Positions 37,768-45,713 of a stretch of 64,000 nt of DNA are shown here, one piece after another (position 1 is the stretch's first letter; each line of letters begins with the position of its first letter). Below the pieces are notes generated by a model that was given only the letters and a program-made list of their open reading frames with translations, did not search any database and had not been told where the DNA came from. Source of the DNA: Thioalkalivibrio sp. ALE14 (GTDB lineage: Bacteria > Pseudomonadota > Gammaproteobacteria > Ectothiorhodospirales > Ectothiorhodospiraceae); the NCBI RefSeq assembly GCF_000376845.1, contig NZ_AQXY01000031.1:62001-126000 (forward strand), given 5' to 3'. Made by a program: the position numbers and the translations under genes.

Positions 37768-37843
37768 GCCGGTGTAGCTCAGTTGGTAGAGCATCTGATT
37801 TGTAATCAGAGGGTCGCAGGTTCGACTCCTGTCGCCGGCTCCA
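37768..37843 (+). tRNA. tRNA-Thr (anticodon TGT)
   Basis: The 76-base cloverleaf has acceptor GCCGGTG/CGCCGGC, D-arm GCTCAGTTGGTAGAGC, anticodon stem TCTGA/TCAGA with anticodon TGT, T-loop GTTCGACTC, and an encoded CCA. It reads ACA codons. It lies 61 bases after tRNA-Leu and may share its transcript. Confidence 0.96.
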
Positions 37844-38051
37844 TTTTTCCCGGGCTCCCCGGTTCTCGCTGAATACACAACCGCCACCGATGTCGGGCTG
37901 CCTTGACGGACCGCCTGCTGGGTGTAATCTCGAACTATCGGTTGTTGTCCAGCGCCCTCTCGCGGAATGATCGCGAACTCTACTTGGCGGAACAGTCTCC
38001 GGAAGGCCCATGGACAGAACCCCAAGGCTCCACACACAAGGAGGAGTCATC

Positions 38052-38255
38052 ATGTCCACAGACCGTTTCTTCATGTTGTTCGCCGGGATCGTGGTCCTGG
38101 TCAGTGCCCTGCTTACCTGGCTGATCAGCCCCTGGTGGCTGTTGCTGGCGGCATTCATTGGCCTCCACCTGATCCAGGCTTCGTTTACCGGCTTCTGCCC
38201 ACTGGTCATGATCCTGAAGTCGGTGGGCCTCAAGCCCGGTCAGATATTCCCCTGA
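38052..38255 (+). CDS. DUF2892 small membrane protein, first copy
   Basis: This 67-residue protein has two hydrophobic segments (about 6-24 and 26-42) and the DUF2892 tail FTGFCPLVMILKSVGLKPG, with one conserved Cys. DUF2892 is the membrane part of YgaP, where it is fused to a rhodanese; stand-alone copies are common in sulfur-metabolising bacteria. AGGAG precedes the ATG. A paralogue follows 110 bases later. The molecular function is unknown; a role in handling reactive sulfur is inference. Confidence 0.9.
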   Translation: MSTDRFFMLFAGIVVLVSALLTWLISPWWLLLAAFIGLHLIQASFTGFCPLVMILKSVGLKPGQIFP

Positions 38256-38328
38256 ACGTCGAGGCCGTTTGTGCATCTAGAAGGACGATGCGCCCGTCAC
38301 CCCTTGTATTTGCGGGTGACAGGCCCCA

Positions 38329-38346
38329 TATTAGAGTTCTCTAATA
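38329..38346. promoter_or_regulatory. Perfect palindrome overlapping the promoter of the second DUF2892 gene
   Basis: TATTAGAG-TT-CTCTAATA is a perfect 18-base inverted repeat. It overlaps possible -10 elements: TTGTAT at 38304 with CATATT at 38327 (17 bases), or GTGACA at 38316 with TCTAAT at 38340 (18 bases). Size, symmetry and position fit a dimeric repressor operator. E. coli ygaVP, which also encodes a DUF2892 region, is controlled by an ArsR-type persulfide sensor, so a similar regulator is a reasonable guess. Confidence 0.62.
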
Positions 38347-38365
38347 CATACTGGAGATACCATCC

Positions 38366-38569
38366 ATGAGCATTGACCGCGTTGTACTCGCCTTCGCCGG
38401 CCTCGTCGTAATCATCAGCGCCATCCTTGCGTGGGTGTTCACGCCGATGTGGCTGATCCTGACGATTTTTGTCGGCGCCAACCTGCTGCAGTCGGCCTTT
38501 ACCGGCTTCTGCCCTCTGGCGATGATCCTGAAGGCCATGGGCGTAAAGCCCGGTGAAGCCTTCAACTAA
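38366..38569 (+). CDS. DUF2892 small membrane protein, second copy
   Basis: This 67-residue paralogue of the gene at 38052 shares the two-helix layout and the tail FTGFCPLAMILKAMGVKPGE with the conserved Cys. CTGGAG precedes the ATG. It has its own promoter with an overlapping palindrome and its own terminator (38597-38628), so it can be regulated separately from the first copy. Confidence 0.9.
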   Translation: MSIDRVVLAFAGLVVIISAILAWVFTPMWLILTIFVGANLLQSAFTGFCPLAMILKAMGVKPGEAFN

Positions 38570-38596
38570 ACACCCAGGGAGACGTTTCTCCTGTCG

Positions 38597-38628
38597 AGGC
38601 CCGGGCGCCATTGGCCCCGGGCCTTTTT
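38597..38628 (+). terminator. Rho-independent terminator after the second DUF2892 gene
   Basis: The stem AGGCCCGGG/CCCGGGCCT with a 10-base loop is followed by TTTTT. Confidence 0.9.
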
Positions 38629-38698
38629 GTTGTTGAGGGCCCGGTTCACGCCACCCTGGCCTACACTCTGAGTACGCCCCCTGCGAGATGCGGCTCCT

Positions 38699-39352
38699 AT
38701 GCGCTTTCGTGACCGTCATGAAGCTGGCGAGCTGCTCGCACGCGCCCTGGAGCGCTATCGCGGTCAGCCCGCGGTCATATATGCCCTGCCTCGAGGCGGG
38801 GTGCCTCTGGGCGCTGTGGTCGCCCGTCACCTGGGTATGCCGCTGGATCTTTTGATCCCGCGCAAGATCGGTCACCCGTTCCACCCCGAGTACGCCATCT
38901 GTGCTGTACCGGAACACGGCGAACGGGTCTGCAATCCGCGCGAGGAGGCGCGCGCGGATCCCGGCTGGCTGGAGCAGGCGGAGGCACAGGAACGCGCCGA
39001 GGCTCGGCGCCGCCGTCGGCTGTACTGCACCACACCGGCCCCGGACGTCAGCGGCAAGCTCGCGATCATCGTCGATGACGGCATCGCGACCGGACTCACC
39101 ATGCGCGCGGCGATCCGCGACGCCCGCCAGCGCGGGCCCCACCATCTGGTCGTGGCGATCCCGGTCGCGCCAGCGGAGACCGCCGCCTTGCTGGAAACCG
39201 AGGTGGACGAACTGGTCACTCTGGACATCCCCGAGTACTACCGCGGCTCCGTGGGCGCATACTACGAGGACTTCGAACAAACCACCGACGACGAAGTGAT
39301 CGCCTTGCTTGCATCGGTCCACCAGTCACAACGCCCCGATGTCTCGCGCTGA
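38699..39352 (+). CDS. Phosphoribosyltransferase-domain protein
   Basis: This 217-residue protein has the type I PRTase fold. ALPRGGVPLGAVVARHLGMP is the N-terminal hood/strand motif, and LAIIVDDGIATGLTMRAAI contains the PRPP-binding loop (VDDGIATG at about 124-131). An Arg/Glu-rich helix lies at 90-108. Proteins of this type often precede hydrolases and are called putative PRTases without a known base substrate. The next gene overlaps its end by 14 bases. Confidence 0.88.
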   Translation: MRFRDRHEAGELLARALERYRGQPAVIYALPRGGVPLGAVVARHLGMPLDLLIPRKIGHPFHPEYAICAVPEHGERVCNPREEARADPGWLEQAEAQERAEARRRRRLYCTTPAPDVSGKLAIIVDDGIATGLTMRAAIRDARQRGPHHLVVAIPVAPAETAALLETEVDELVTLDIPEYYRGSVGAYYEDFEQTTDDEVIALLASVHQSQRPDVSR

Positions 39353-39995
39353 GGAACGCAACGTCACCCTGGTCCTGGACGGACAGCCCCACCAGGGCAT
39401 CCTCGGCCTGCCCGGGTCGCCCGTCGGACTGGTGATCTTCGCGCATGGCAGCGGCAGCAGCCGCCTGAGCCGCCGCAATCGGCAGGTCGCCAGCACCCTG
39501 CAGGACAGCGGCATGGCCACACTGATGTTCGATCTCCTGACCGAGGAGGAGGACCGGACCTACGCCAACCGCTTCGACATCGACCTGCTCGGCCGGCGGC
39601 TGGTGCAGGCCTGCCAGTGGGCCGCCGCACAGCCGTCGCTGGCGCCCCTCCCGCTGGGGCTGTTCGGCGCCAGCACCGGTGCGGCCGCCGCCTTGCGAGC
39701 TGCCGCGGCCGCTCCTCGAACCATTCAGGCCGTCGTCTCGCGCGGCGGCCGCCCGGACCTGGCAGGCGACGCCCTGGACCAGGTGCAGAGCCCCACCCTG
39801 CTGATCGTGGGTGGCGACGACACCACCGTCATCCAGCTGAATCGCCAGGCGCAGGCGCGTATGCGCGCAGGTTGCGAGCTTGAGATCGTCCCCGGGGCCA
39901 GCCACCTGTTCGAAGAGCCCGGCACACTGGAACAGGCGGCGGGACTCGCGGCGGCCTGGTTCCGCCGTTGGCTTTCGCCTGCCACTACGGCGTAA
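39339..39995 (+). CDS. Dienelactone-hydrolase-like alpha/beta hydrolase
   Basis: This 218-residue protein has the nucleophile elbow GASTG, a candidate acid Asp in LIVGGDDTTV and the catalytic His in VPGASHLFEEPG, so the triad is complete. LVIFAHGSGSSRLSRRNRQVA holds the oxyanion region. The ATG at 39339 overlaps the PRTase gene by 14 bases. PRTase-hydrolase pairs, sometimes fused, occur in many bacteria, but the joint function is not known. It ends by overlapping the convergent dehydrogenase gene by 11 bases. Confidence 0.87.
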   Translation: MSRAEERNVTLVLDGQPHQGILGLPGSPVGLVIFAHGSGSSRLSRRNRQVASTLQDSGMATLMFDLLTEEEDRTYANRFDIDLLGRRLVQACQWAAAQPSLAPLPLGLFGASTGAAAALRAAAAAPRTIQAVVSRGGRPDLAGDALDQVQSPTLLIVGGDDTTVIQLNRQAQARMRAGCELEIVPGASHLFEEPGTLEQAAGLAAAWFRRWLSPATTA

Positions 39996-41040
39996 TCGCC
40001 ACCTTCAGAACGCCGTCGCGCTGGTGCGAGAAGAGATCGTAGGCGGCCTCGATGTCCGCCAGCTTGTAGCGGTGGGTCACCAGCGGCGTCAGATCCACGC
40101 GCTCCGAGGCGACGACCTCCATCAACCGCCGCATGCGTTCCTTCCCGCCGGGGCACAGCGTCGTCACGATGGTGTGATCCCCCAGTCCAGCCGCGATCGC
40201 ATCCAGCGGCATGGAGACCTTGCCGGAATAGACCCCGAGACTGGACAGCGTCCCGCCCGGCTTCAGGATGCGCAGACAGGCCTCGAAGGTCTGCTGCTGT
40301 CCCAGGGCCTCGATGGACACATCCACCCCGCGGCCACCCGTCAGTTCCATGATCGTCGCGACCGGGTCCTGCTCGCGGAAATTGATCGCCACATCCGCGC
40401 CCAAGCGCCGTGCGGCCTCCAGCCGCTCCGGCACCCCGTCCACCACAATGATCTGCGTCGCCCCCATGAGCTTCGCACCCGCCGTGGCACACAGGCCAAT
40501 CGGGCCCTGGGCAAACACGGCCACCGTGTCGCCAATGTGGATATGCCCGCTCTCCGCGCCACCGAATCCGGTACTCATGATGTCGGGGCACATCAGCACC
40601 TGCTCGTCGCTCAGGCCGTCCGGCACCGGCGTCAGGTTGGCCTGCGCGTTGGGGATGCGCACGTACTCCGCCTGGCACCCATCGATTGTATTACCCAGCT
40701 GCCAGCCACCCATGGCCTTGCCACCGCATTGGCTGGAGATCCCCTCCTGACAGGAATGGCACTGACCACAGGGCGTAATCGCGCCCGCGATGACGCGTTG
40801 GCCGACTGCGTAGCCGGTCACCGCGCTTCCCAGCTTCTCGATCACCCCGACGGGCTCGTGTCCGACGATGCGCCCCGGCTCCACGGGATATTCGCCCTTG
40901 AGGATATGGACGTCCGTCCCGCAGATGGTGGTGGTCGTGACCCGCAACAGGGCGTCGGTCGGCCCGATATCCGGGATCGGACGTTCCTGGATCTCGATCC
41001 GCCCCGGTTCAACGAAAACGGCGGCTTTCATCGTGCTCAT
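39985..41040 (-). CDS. Zinc-dependent alcohol dehydrogenase (MDR family)
   Basis: This 351-residue enzyme carries catalytic-zinc residues in TICGTDVHILKGEYP and GHEPVG, and structural-zinc cysteines in CGQCHSCQEGISSQC. The NAD(P) motif is FAQGPIGLCATAGAKLMGA. The sequence resembles medium-chain alcohol dehydrogenases acting on short-chain or secondary alcohols. The ATG at 41040 has GGAGG at good spacing; an ATG 9 bases later is also possible. It is convergent with the hydrolase gene. Confidence 0.9.
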   Translation of the reverse strand: MSTMKAAVFVEPGRIEIQERPIPDIGPTDALLRVTTTTICGTDVHILKGEYPVEPGRIVGHEPVGVIEKLGSAVTGYAVGQRVIAGAITPCGQCHSCQEGISSQCGGKAMGGWQLGNTIDGCQAEYVRIPNAQANLTPVPDGLSDEQVLMCPDIMSTGFGGAESGHIHIGDTVAVFAQGPIGLCATAGAKLMGATQIIVVDGVPERLEAARRLGADVAINFREQDPVATIMELTGGRGVDVSIEALGQQQTFEACLRILKPGGTLSSLGVYSGKVSMPLDAIAAGLGDHTIVTTLCPGGKERMRRLMEVVASERVDLTPLVTHRYKLADIEAAYDLFSHQRDGVLKVAITP

Positions 41041-41209
41041 TGCTTGCCTCCTCGCGTTCCTGCCCACAGGTGCGACAGGCCATGCAGTTCAACGGTTTCC
41101 CCAACATGGAAGGCCCGCGAAACGGTTCCTTCGTGGGCCCCGCATCCGATCGCGACGGCCCGCTGACCTCCCATACAATAGAGACTACACCCGTCGCTCA
41201 GGATCGCAT

Positions 41210-41980
41210 GTGATCTCGCTCATCCCTCGTCTGTTCCAGCGCGCCCCGGCCCTCGATCCGGAGAGCCGCGCCTGGATCCACGCCATCTTCGACTGGGCCG
41301 ATCACGAGCCTCACCTGGCGGCCATGCTGCGCAACGCACACCTGGTACTGCCCACGGCCGAACACTTCCCCGGGCAGGCCGATAACCGTCAGGCCATGGC
41401 CCAGCTGGTGTTCGACCGCGTGCTGGAACACGCAGGACTTGCGGACAGTCCGTTCCGCCTTTCGCACCCGGGCAGTCTGATGGGCGAACCGATCCCGTGG
41501 GACACAATGAACACGCCGCGAGCCACCCAGAACCCGGCGCCTGCCGTATCCAGCGGCGTCGGCATCCCGTACGACCCCGAGCTGGTCGCCCATTCCCAGG
41601 CTTTGATCGCCCACTTCGCACGCGAGATTGCGCTGCGTCTGCTGGCCACCGCCCACCAGTCCCCGCCCGCCCTCGAGGGCAACGAGGCCCACATCGCCGA
41701 GCTCCTGGCCACACGAATGGGCTTTGGCATCATGCTGGCCAATACCGCCTTCCAGGTCCGCGTGAACCCGTGTGGCGCCTGCAAGGGCCCGGCGGCCGAA
41801 CGCGAAACCGCGCTGTCCCGCGATGACCTTGCCTACGCCCTCGGCCTGTTCTGCCGCCACCAGGGCATCCCGCCGGGGCGAGCCCGCGTTCACCTGAATG
41901 CCCCACTGCGCCCCGCCCTGCGACACGCCCTGCGCGATCTGGCCCGCCGCGAACGGGAAGCGGCCAGCGGCGCCGCCTGA
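41210..41980 (+). CDS. Conserved protein of unknown function, possible degenerate metallopeptidase
   Basis: This 256-residue protein probably starts at GTG (41210) behind AGGA; the open frame extends further upstream but there it runs antisense to the dehydrogenase gene. There is no signal peptide. The segment ALIAHFAREIALRLLATAH, followed by HIAELLATRMGFGIMLANTAF, resembles the helix pair of zinc-peptidase-like proteins that read AHELxH and LTDLLxVxxGxGxFxANxAF, but the zinc residues are not kept. A CxxC pair sits in NPCGACKGP, and the C-terminus is Arg-rich. I do not recognise the family with certainty. Confidence 0.72.
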   Translation: MISLIPRLFQRAPALDPESRAWIHAIFDWADHEPHLAAMLRNAHLVLPTAEHFPGQADNRQAMAQLVFDRVLEHAGLADSPFRLSHPGSLMGEPIPWDTMNTPRATQNPAPAVSSGVGIPYDPELVAHSQALIAHFAREIALRLLATAHQSPPALEGNEAHIAELLATRMGFGIMLANTAFQVRVNPCGACKGPAAERETALSRDDLAYALGLFCRHQGIPPGRARVHLNAPLRPALRHALRDLARREREAASGAA

Positions 41981-42187
41981 GTGGTTGCTGCCCAGGCAAC
42001 GAGAGGGCCCGCTGATGCCCGCGTTATATGACCCGTTTTGTCATTTCTCAGCAGTAACCTGCGGGGAATGCTCACGGCCCACCCGGCCCTCGGCTCATGA
42101 GGCCGGCCACGGGCAGTCCACACATTGAAGACCGGAGCTCGTACATCTAGATGAAAGGGTGAAACCCCGACCCTCTGGAGGTCCGAG

Positions 42188-42688
42188 ATGAACACCCTGC
42201 GTTACTTCCTGGCAGCCCCGATTGCCCTCGCCTTTGCCGCCGCCCCGCTGCACGCCAGCGAGGGTACCTTCGACACCCCAACCCTGATCCCGGAGCTCGC
42301 GGTCAAGGCCGCTGAAGCGGCCGTGCAAGCCTGCCGCGACCGCGATACCCAGGTCACCGCGGCGGTGGTTGACCGGCACGGCACGCCACAGGCGCTCAAG
42401 CGCGACCGTTTTGCCGGCCCGCACACCGTGGATACCGCCATCAGCAAGGCCTGGACCGCCGTCAGCTTCCGTACCGACACCCTGGGCCTGCGCGAGATGA
42501 GCCAGCCCGGTGCGGGCGGCTACGGCATCCAGCACCTGCCCCAGGTCAGTATCCTCGGCGGCGGCAAGCAGATCACGGCTGGTGGCCGGATTGTCGGCGG
42601 CATCGGCATCTCCGGCGCCCCCAGCGGCCAGGTCGACGACGAATGTGCGGCCGCCGGAATCGACGCAATCGCCGAGGATCTGCTCTGA
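42188..42688 (+). CDS. Exported GlcG/HbpS-family (DUF336) protein
   Basis: This 166-residue protein has a signal peptide (about 1-23, ending LHAS) and the HbpS/GlcG fold: ELAVKAAEAAVQACRDRDTQ, VVDRHGTPQALKRDRFAGPHT, and GGKQITAGGRIVGGIGISGA. Relatives bind haem or cobalamin-like ligands or have no known activity. A GGAGG precedes the ATG. The 207 bases upstream hold no gene; I see only a weak GTTGC/GCAAC hairpin after the previous stop. Confidence 0.88.
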   Translation: MNTLRYFLAAPIALAFAAAPLHASEGTFDTPTLIPELAVKAAEAAVQACRDRDTQVTAAVVDRHGTPQALKRDRFAGPHTVDTAISKAWTAVSFRTDTLGLREMSQPGAGGYGIQHLPQVSILGGGKQITAGGRIVGGIGISGAPSGQVDDECAAAGIDAIAEDLL

Positions 42689-42757
42689 CACGAACTCGGG
42701 CAGGGGTCTCTTCGCGTTTAGGAGAACCCCTGCCCCCACGCGCGCCCCGGGGCCCTT

Positions 42758-43391
42758 TCAGGCGCCCAGCAGCCCGCTGCGCTGTAGCCCGTCAAAGATG
42801 AACTGCATAGCAAGGGCGCTCAGCAGCACCCCCAGGATGCGGGTGAGCACATGCGCGCCGGTCACGCCCAGCCAGTGCTGCAGTCGCGACGCAACCAGCA
42901 GGCACACCAGCGCGAGCACCATCACCGCCACCAGCGCACCCAGCACCACGGCCTGAGCGGCCGGGTCGCCCTCGGCTCGGCTCATCATCAGGATCGCAGC
43001 GCCCATCGCACCGGGACCGGCGAGCAGCGGCGTCGCCAGCGGAAAGATGGACAGGTCCTTGCGGGTGCGGGCCTCCTGGGTCTCCGCCGCCGTGGCGGAC
43101 ACACCACCCGAGCTGCGCGCAAACACCATGTCGATCCCGATCAGCAGCAGCAGGATCCCGCCGGCGGTGTACAGCGCGGCCAGCGAAATTCCCAGAAGCG
43201 ACAGCAGCGCCTCCCCCACCAGCGCGAACAGCAACAGGATGACCCCCCGCCACCACCGCGCCACGGATCGCCATGGCGCGGCGCTGGGCCGGATCCATGC
43301 CCTGACTGAGCACGGCAAACACCACCGCCACATCCACTGGCCCGATGGTCACGAAAAACGTGGTCAGCGCGACGATGCCGAGTTCCAGCAT
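42758..43391 (-). pseudogene. MarC-family membrane protein gene with a frameshift
   Basis: The N-terminus (from ATG 43391: LELGIVALTTFFVTIGPVDV ... AIRGAVVAGG) and the remainder (VILLLFALVGEALLSLLGIS ... GLQRSGLLGA) lie in two frames. They join at a run of six C (43243-43248; G on the coding strand); removing one base restores a protein of about 210 residues, the normal MarC/YchE length with six helices. It is therefore a +1 frameshift, sequencing error, or slippage site. MarC proteins are inner-membrane proteins of unknown function. Confidence 0.85.
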
Positions 43392-43469
43392 GGCGGATCC
43401 CTCCTCTCCCCCGGACCGTTCCTGGCGGGTACGCCCGACCCGAATGGGCCTGACGGTTCGGGGTGTAAA

Positions 43470-43498
43470 TTGCCCTTGGCGTTCGACGACCCTACTTT
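43470..43498 (+). promoter_or_regulatory. Putative promoter of the TonB receptor - lipoate ligase pair
   Basis: TTGCCC (43470-43475) and TACTTT (43493-43498) are 17 bases apart, about 38 bases before the receptor ATG. No convincing Fur box is visible here. Confidence 0.42.
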
Positions 43499-43536
43499 AG
43501 CGCGCTCTTGAATGCTTATTGGGGAGTCATCCAGCC

Positions 43537-45669
43537 ATGAAACGTCATGTTGTCGGTCACCTGACACTGGCCAGTCTGCTTGCGTCACCCGCCCTCGCCC
43601 AGGCCCAGGAGGCCGCACAGACGCTGGGCACCGTCTCCGTCACGGCCACCGGCTACGAGACACTGGTTGACGAGACCCCCTCCTCCGTCACCGTGATCGA
43701 GGCTAGCGAGATCCGCAACCGCGAGGCGCGCACCCTGGGCGACCTCCTGCGCGGCCAGCCGGGTGTCGCCACGGCCGTGGACGGATCGGTGGGCTCCGAT
43801 CCGATCATCCGCGGCCTGAAGCGCGACCAGGTGCTGGTTCTGGTGGACGGCGTGCGGATCAACGCCATGCAACCCCCGGCACGCGGCTCGCTGGCCTCCT
43901 ACGTCAACGTGGACCTGATCGAACGCATCGAGATCGTGCGCGGCCCGGGCTCCGTACTCTATGGCGCCGGCGCCATGGGCGGCGTGATCAACATCATCAC
44001 CCGCGGCGGCGACTTCACCGAGAAGCCCGAAACCCGCGGTTTCTCGCGCCTCGGTGTCACCTCGGTGGATGACGGCATCCGCGGCGCGGTCGGCGTAACC
44101 GTCTCCAACGACCGCAACGTGCTGGACCTGTCCACCGCGTATCTGAACACCGACGACTACAAGACCGGCGACGGCGACCGCCTGCGCGACTCCGGCACCG
44201 AACAGAACGCCTACCACCTGCGCTATCGCGGCAAGCTGGCGCCGGGCCACGAGGTCCAGTTCCGCGCCCAGCGCGACGAACGCAAGGACGTCTGGTACCT
44301 CGCCTCGCGCAACTTCAATACTGAAGAGCCCGGGCCTGGGACCATCGAGCCGCCTTTAGGGCTGAACACCCATTACACCCCGCGCCAGACCCGCGACCTC
44401 TTCGAACTCCGCTACGAGGGCGAACTGTCCGGCGCCTGGGCCCCGCGCGTCGAGGCCTCGGTCTACCGGCACGAGCTCTCGCGAGGCAACTACGACTGGA
44501 ATGCCCAACTGGGCCGCGACTACCGCACCTCGGATACCGATTTCACCACGGATGGCCTGCGCGTCCAGACTGAGCTCGTACCGACCGATGACCAAATCCT
44601 GCTGGTCGGGGCCGAAGCCTGGCGGCTTCGCGCAAGCCCCGAATCGTTTTTCGGGACCGAGAGCAACGACTTCCAGCCGGGCGAGTACGTCAATCCGTTT
44701 ATCGATACCCCGCAGCCATTGGTAAGTAACGGCCGCATTGAGTCGGTGGGGATCTTCGTGCAACACGAAACTTACCTCGACTGGGGTACGGTCAATCTTG
44801 GTGTTCGGTACGACGAAGTTTCGGGAAAAGCGGACGATGCGTTCATGGTTGCGCCACCACTCGACAAGACCGACCGAAATCTCAGTTGGTCAGCTGGCCT
44901 TACCTGGCACCTGGACGAGGCCTTCAACCCCTACTTCAGTCTCTCCGAGGGATACCGCTCCGCCAGCCTGCTGGAACGCTATCTCACCTACCCCTACAGC
45001 GATGGATTCACCTGGCTCAGCAACCCGCAGCTGGAACCGGAACGCAACCGCACCTTCGAGGTGGGCGCCCGCGGCCACATTGGCGCAACCTCATACACCG
45101 TCTCGGCCTACGAGAGCCGGATTCGCGACTACATCGGTGGTGAAGTAATTGGCGACGAAACCAAACAAACCGTCAACCTCGACGAGGCCCGCATCCATGG
45201 TCTCGAGGCCCTGGTGGAGCACGCCTTCACCGACGCGATCACCGGCTACGCAAGCGGCACGTGGATCCGCGGCGAGAACCGCGACAGCCGCTTCGACGAA
45301 CCGCTGACCCAGATGCCGCCGCCGGAGGCCAGCATCGGCCTGAGCCATACCGTGGCCCAGGGCTGGCAGTGGGATGCGCGTGTGCGCGCCGTAGCGAGTC
45401 AGAGCCGCACGGCGGACACGTTCACCGACGGAACCGAGCGCAACACCTCCGGGTTCGCCACCGCCGACCTCGCCGTAGGCTACCGCTTCGGGCCCAGCGC
45501 GGGCTTTCGTTCCAACGAGATCACCTTCAGCGTGACCAACATCGCGAACAAGACCTACCGCGAGCATGTCAACGAAATGACCGAGGCACGCCTGGACCCG
45601 GCCAACGGCGTCCAGGACATCTGGGCCCCGGGCCGCAGCTTTGGCCTCACCTGGAACGCCGAGTTCTAG
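43537..45669 (+). CDS. TonB-dependent outer membrane receptor
   Basis: This 710-residue protein has a signal peptide (about 1-24, ending ALAQAQ), a plug domain at about 38-160 (VIEASEIRNREARTLGDLLR; GAGAMGGVINIITRGG), and a 22-strand barrel ending in FGLTWNAEF. The TonB box is probably LGTVSVTAT. The ligand cannot be read from sequence; receptors of this size import siderophores, haem, cobalamin or metal chelates. GGGGAG precedes the ATG. A lipoate-protein ligase follows at 44 bases, an unusual pairing that suggests joint expression. Confidence 0.92.
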   Translation: MKRHVVGHLTLASLLASPALAQAQEAAQTLGTVSVTATGYETLVDETPSSVTVIEASEIRNREARTLGDLLRGQPGVATAVDGSVGSDPIIRGLKRDQVLVLVDGVRINAMQPPARGSLASYVNVDLIERIEIVRGPGSVLYGAGAMGGVINIITRGGDFTEKPETRGFSRLGVTSVDDGIRGAVGVTVSNDRNVLDLSTAYLNTDDYKTGDGDRLRDSGTEQNAYHLRYRGKLAPGHEVQFRAQRDERKDVWYLASRNFNTEEPGPGTIEPPLGLNTHYTPRQTRDLFELRYEGELSGAWAPRVEASVYRHELSRGNYDWNAQLGRDYRTSDTDFTTDGLRVQTELVPTDDQILLVGAEAWRLRASPESFFGTESNDFQPGEYVNPFIDTPQPLVSNGRIESVGIFVQHETYLDWGTVNLGVRYDEVSGKADDAFMVAPPLDKTDRNLSWSAGLTWHLDEAFNPYFSLSEGYRSASLLERYLTYPYSDGFTWLSNPQLEPERNRTFEVGARGHIGATSYTVSAYESRIRDYIGGEVIGDETKQTVNLDEARIHGLEALVEHAFTDAITGYASGTWIRGENRDSRFDEPLTQMPPPEASIGLSHTVAQGWQWDARVRAVASQSRTADTFTDGTERNTSGFATADLAVGYRFGPSAGFRSNEITFSVTNIANKTYREHVNEMTEARLDPANGVQDIWAPGRSFGLTWNAEF

Positions 45670-45713
45670 GCAGCCCGCACCCTTTGCCTCACGAAAAAGA
45701 CAAGGACACTGCC

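Noticed and set aside
42000-42187. A riboswitch before the GlcG/HbpS-like gene
   Set aside because: The leader has some G-rich and C-rich tracts but no arrangement matching a riboswitch class that I know.
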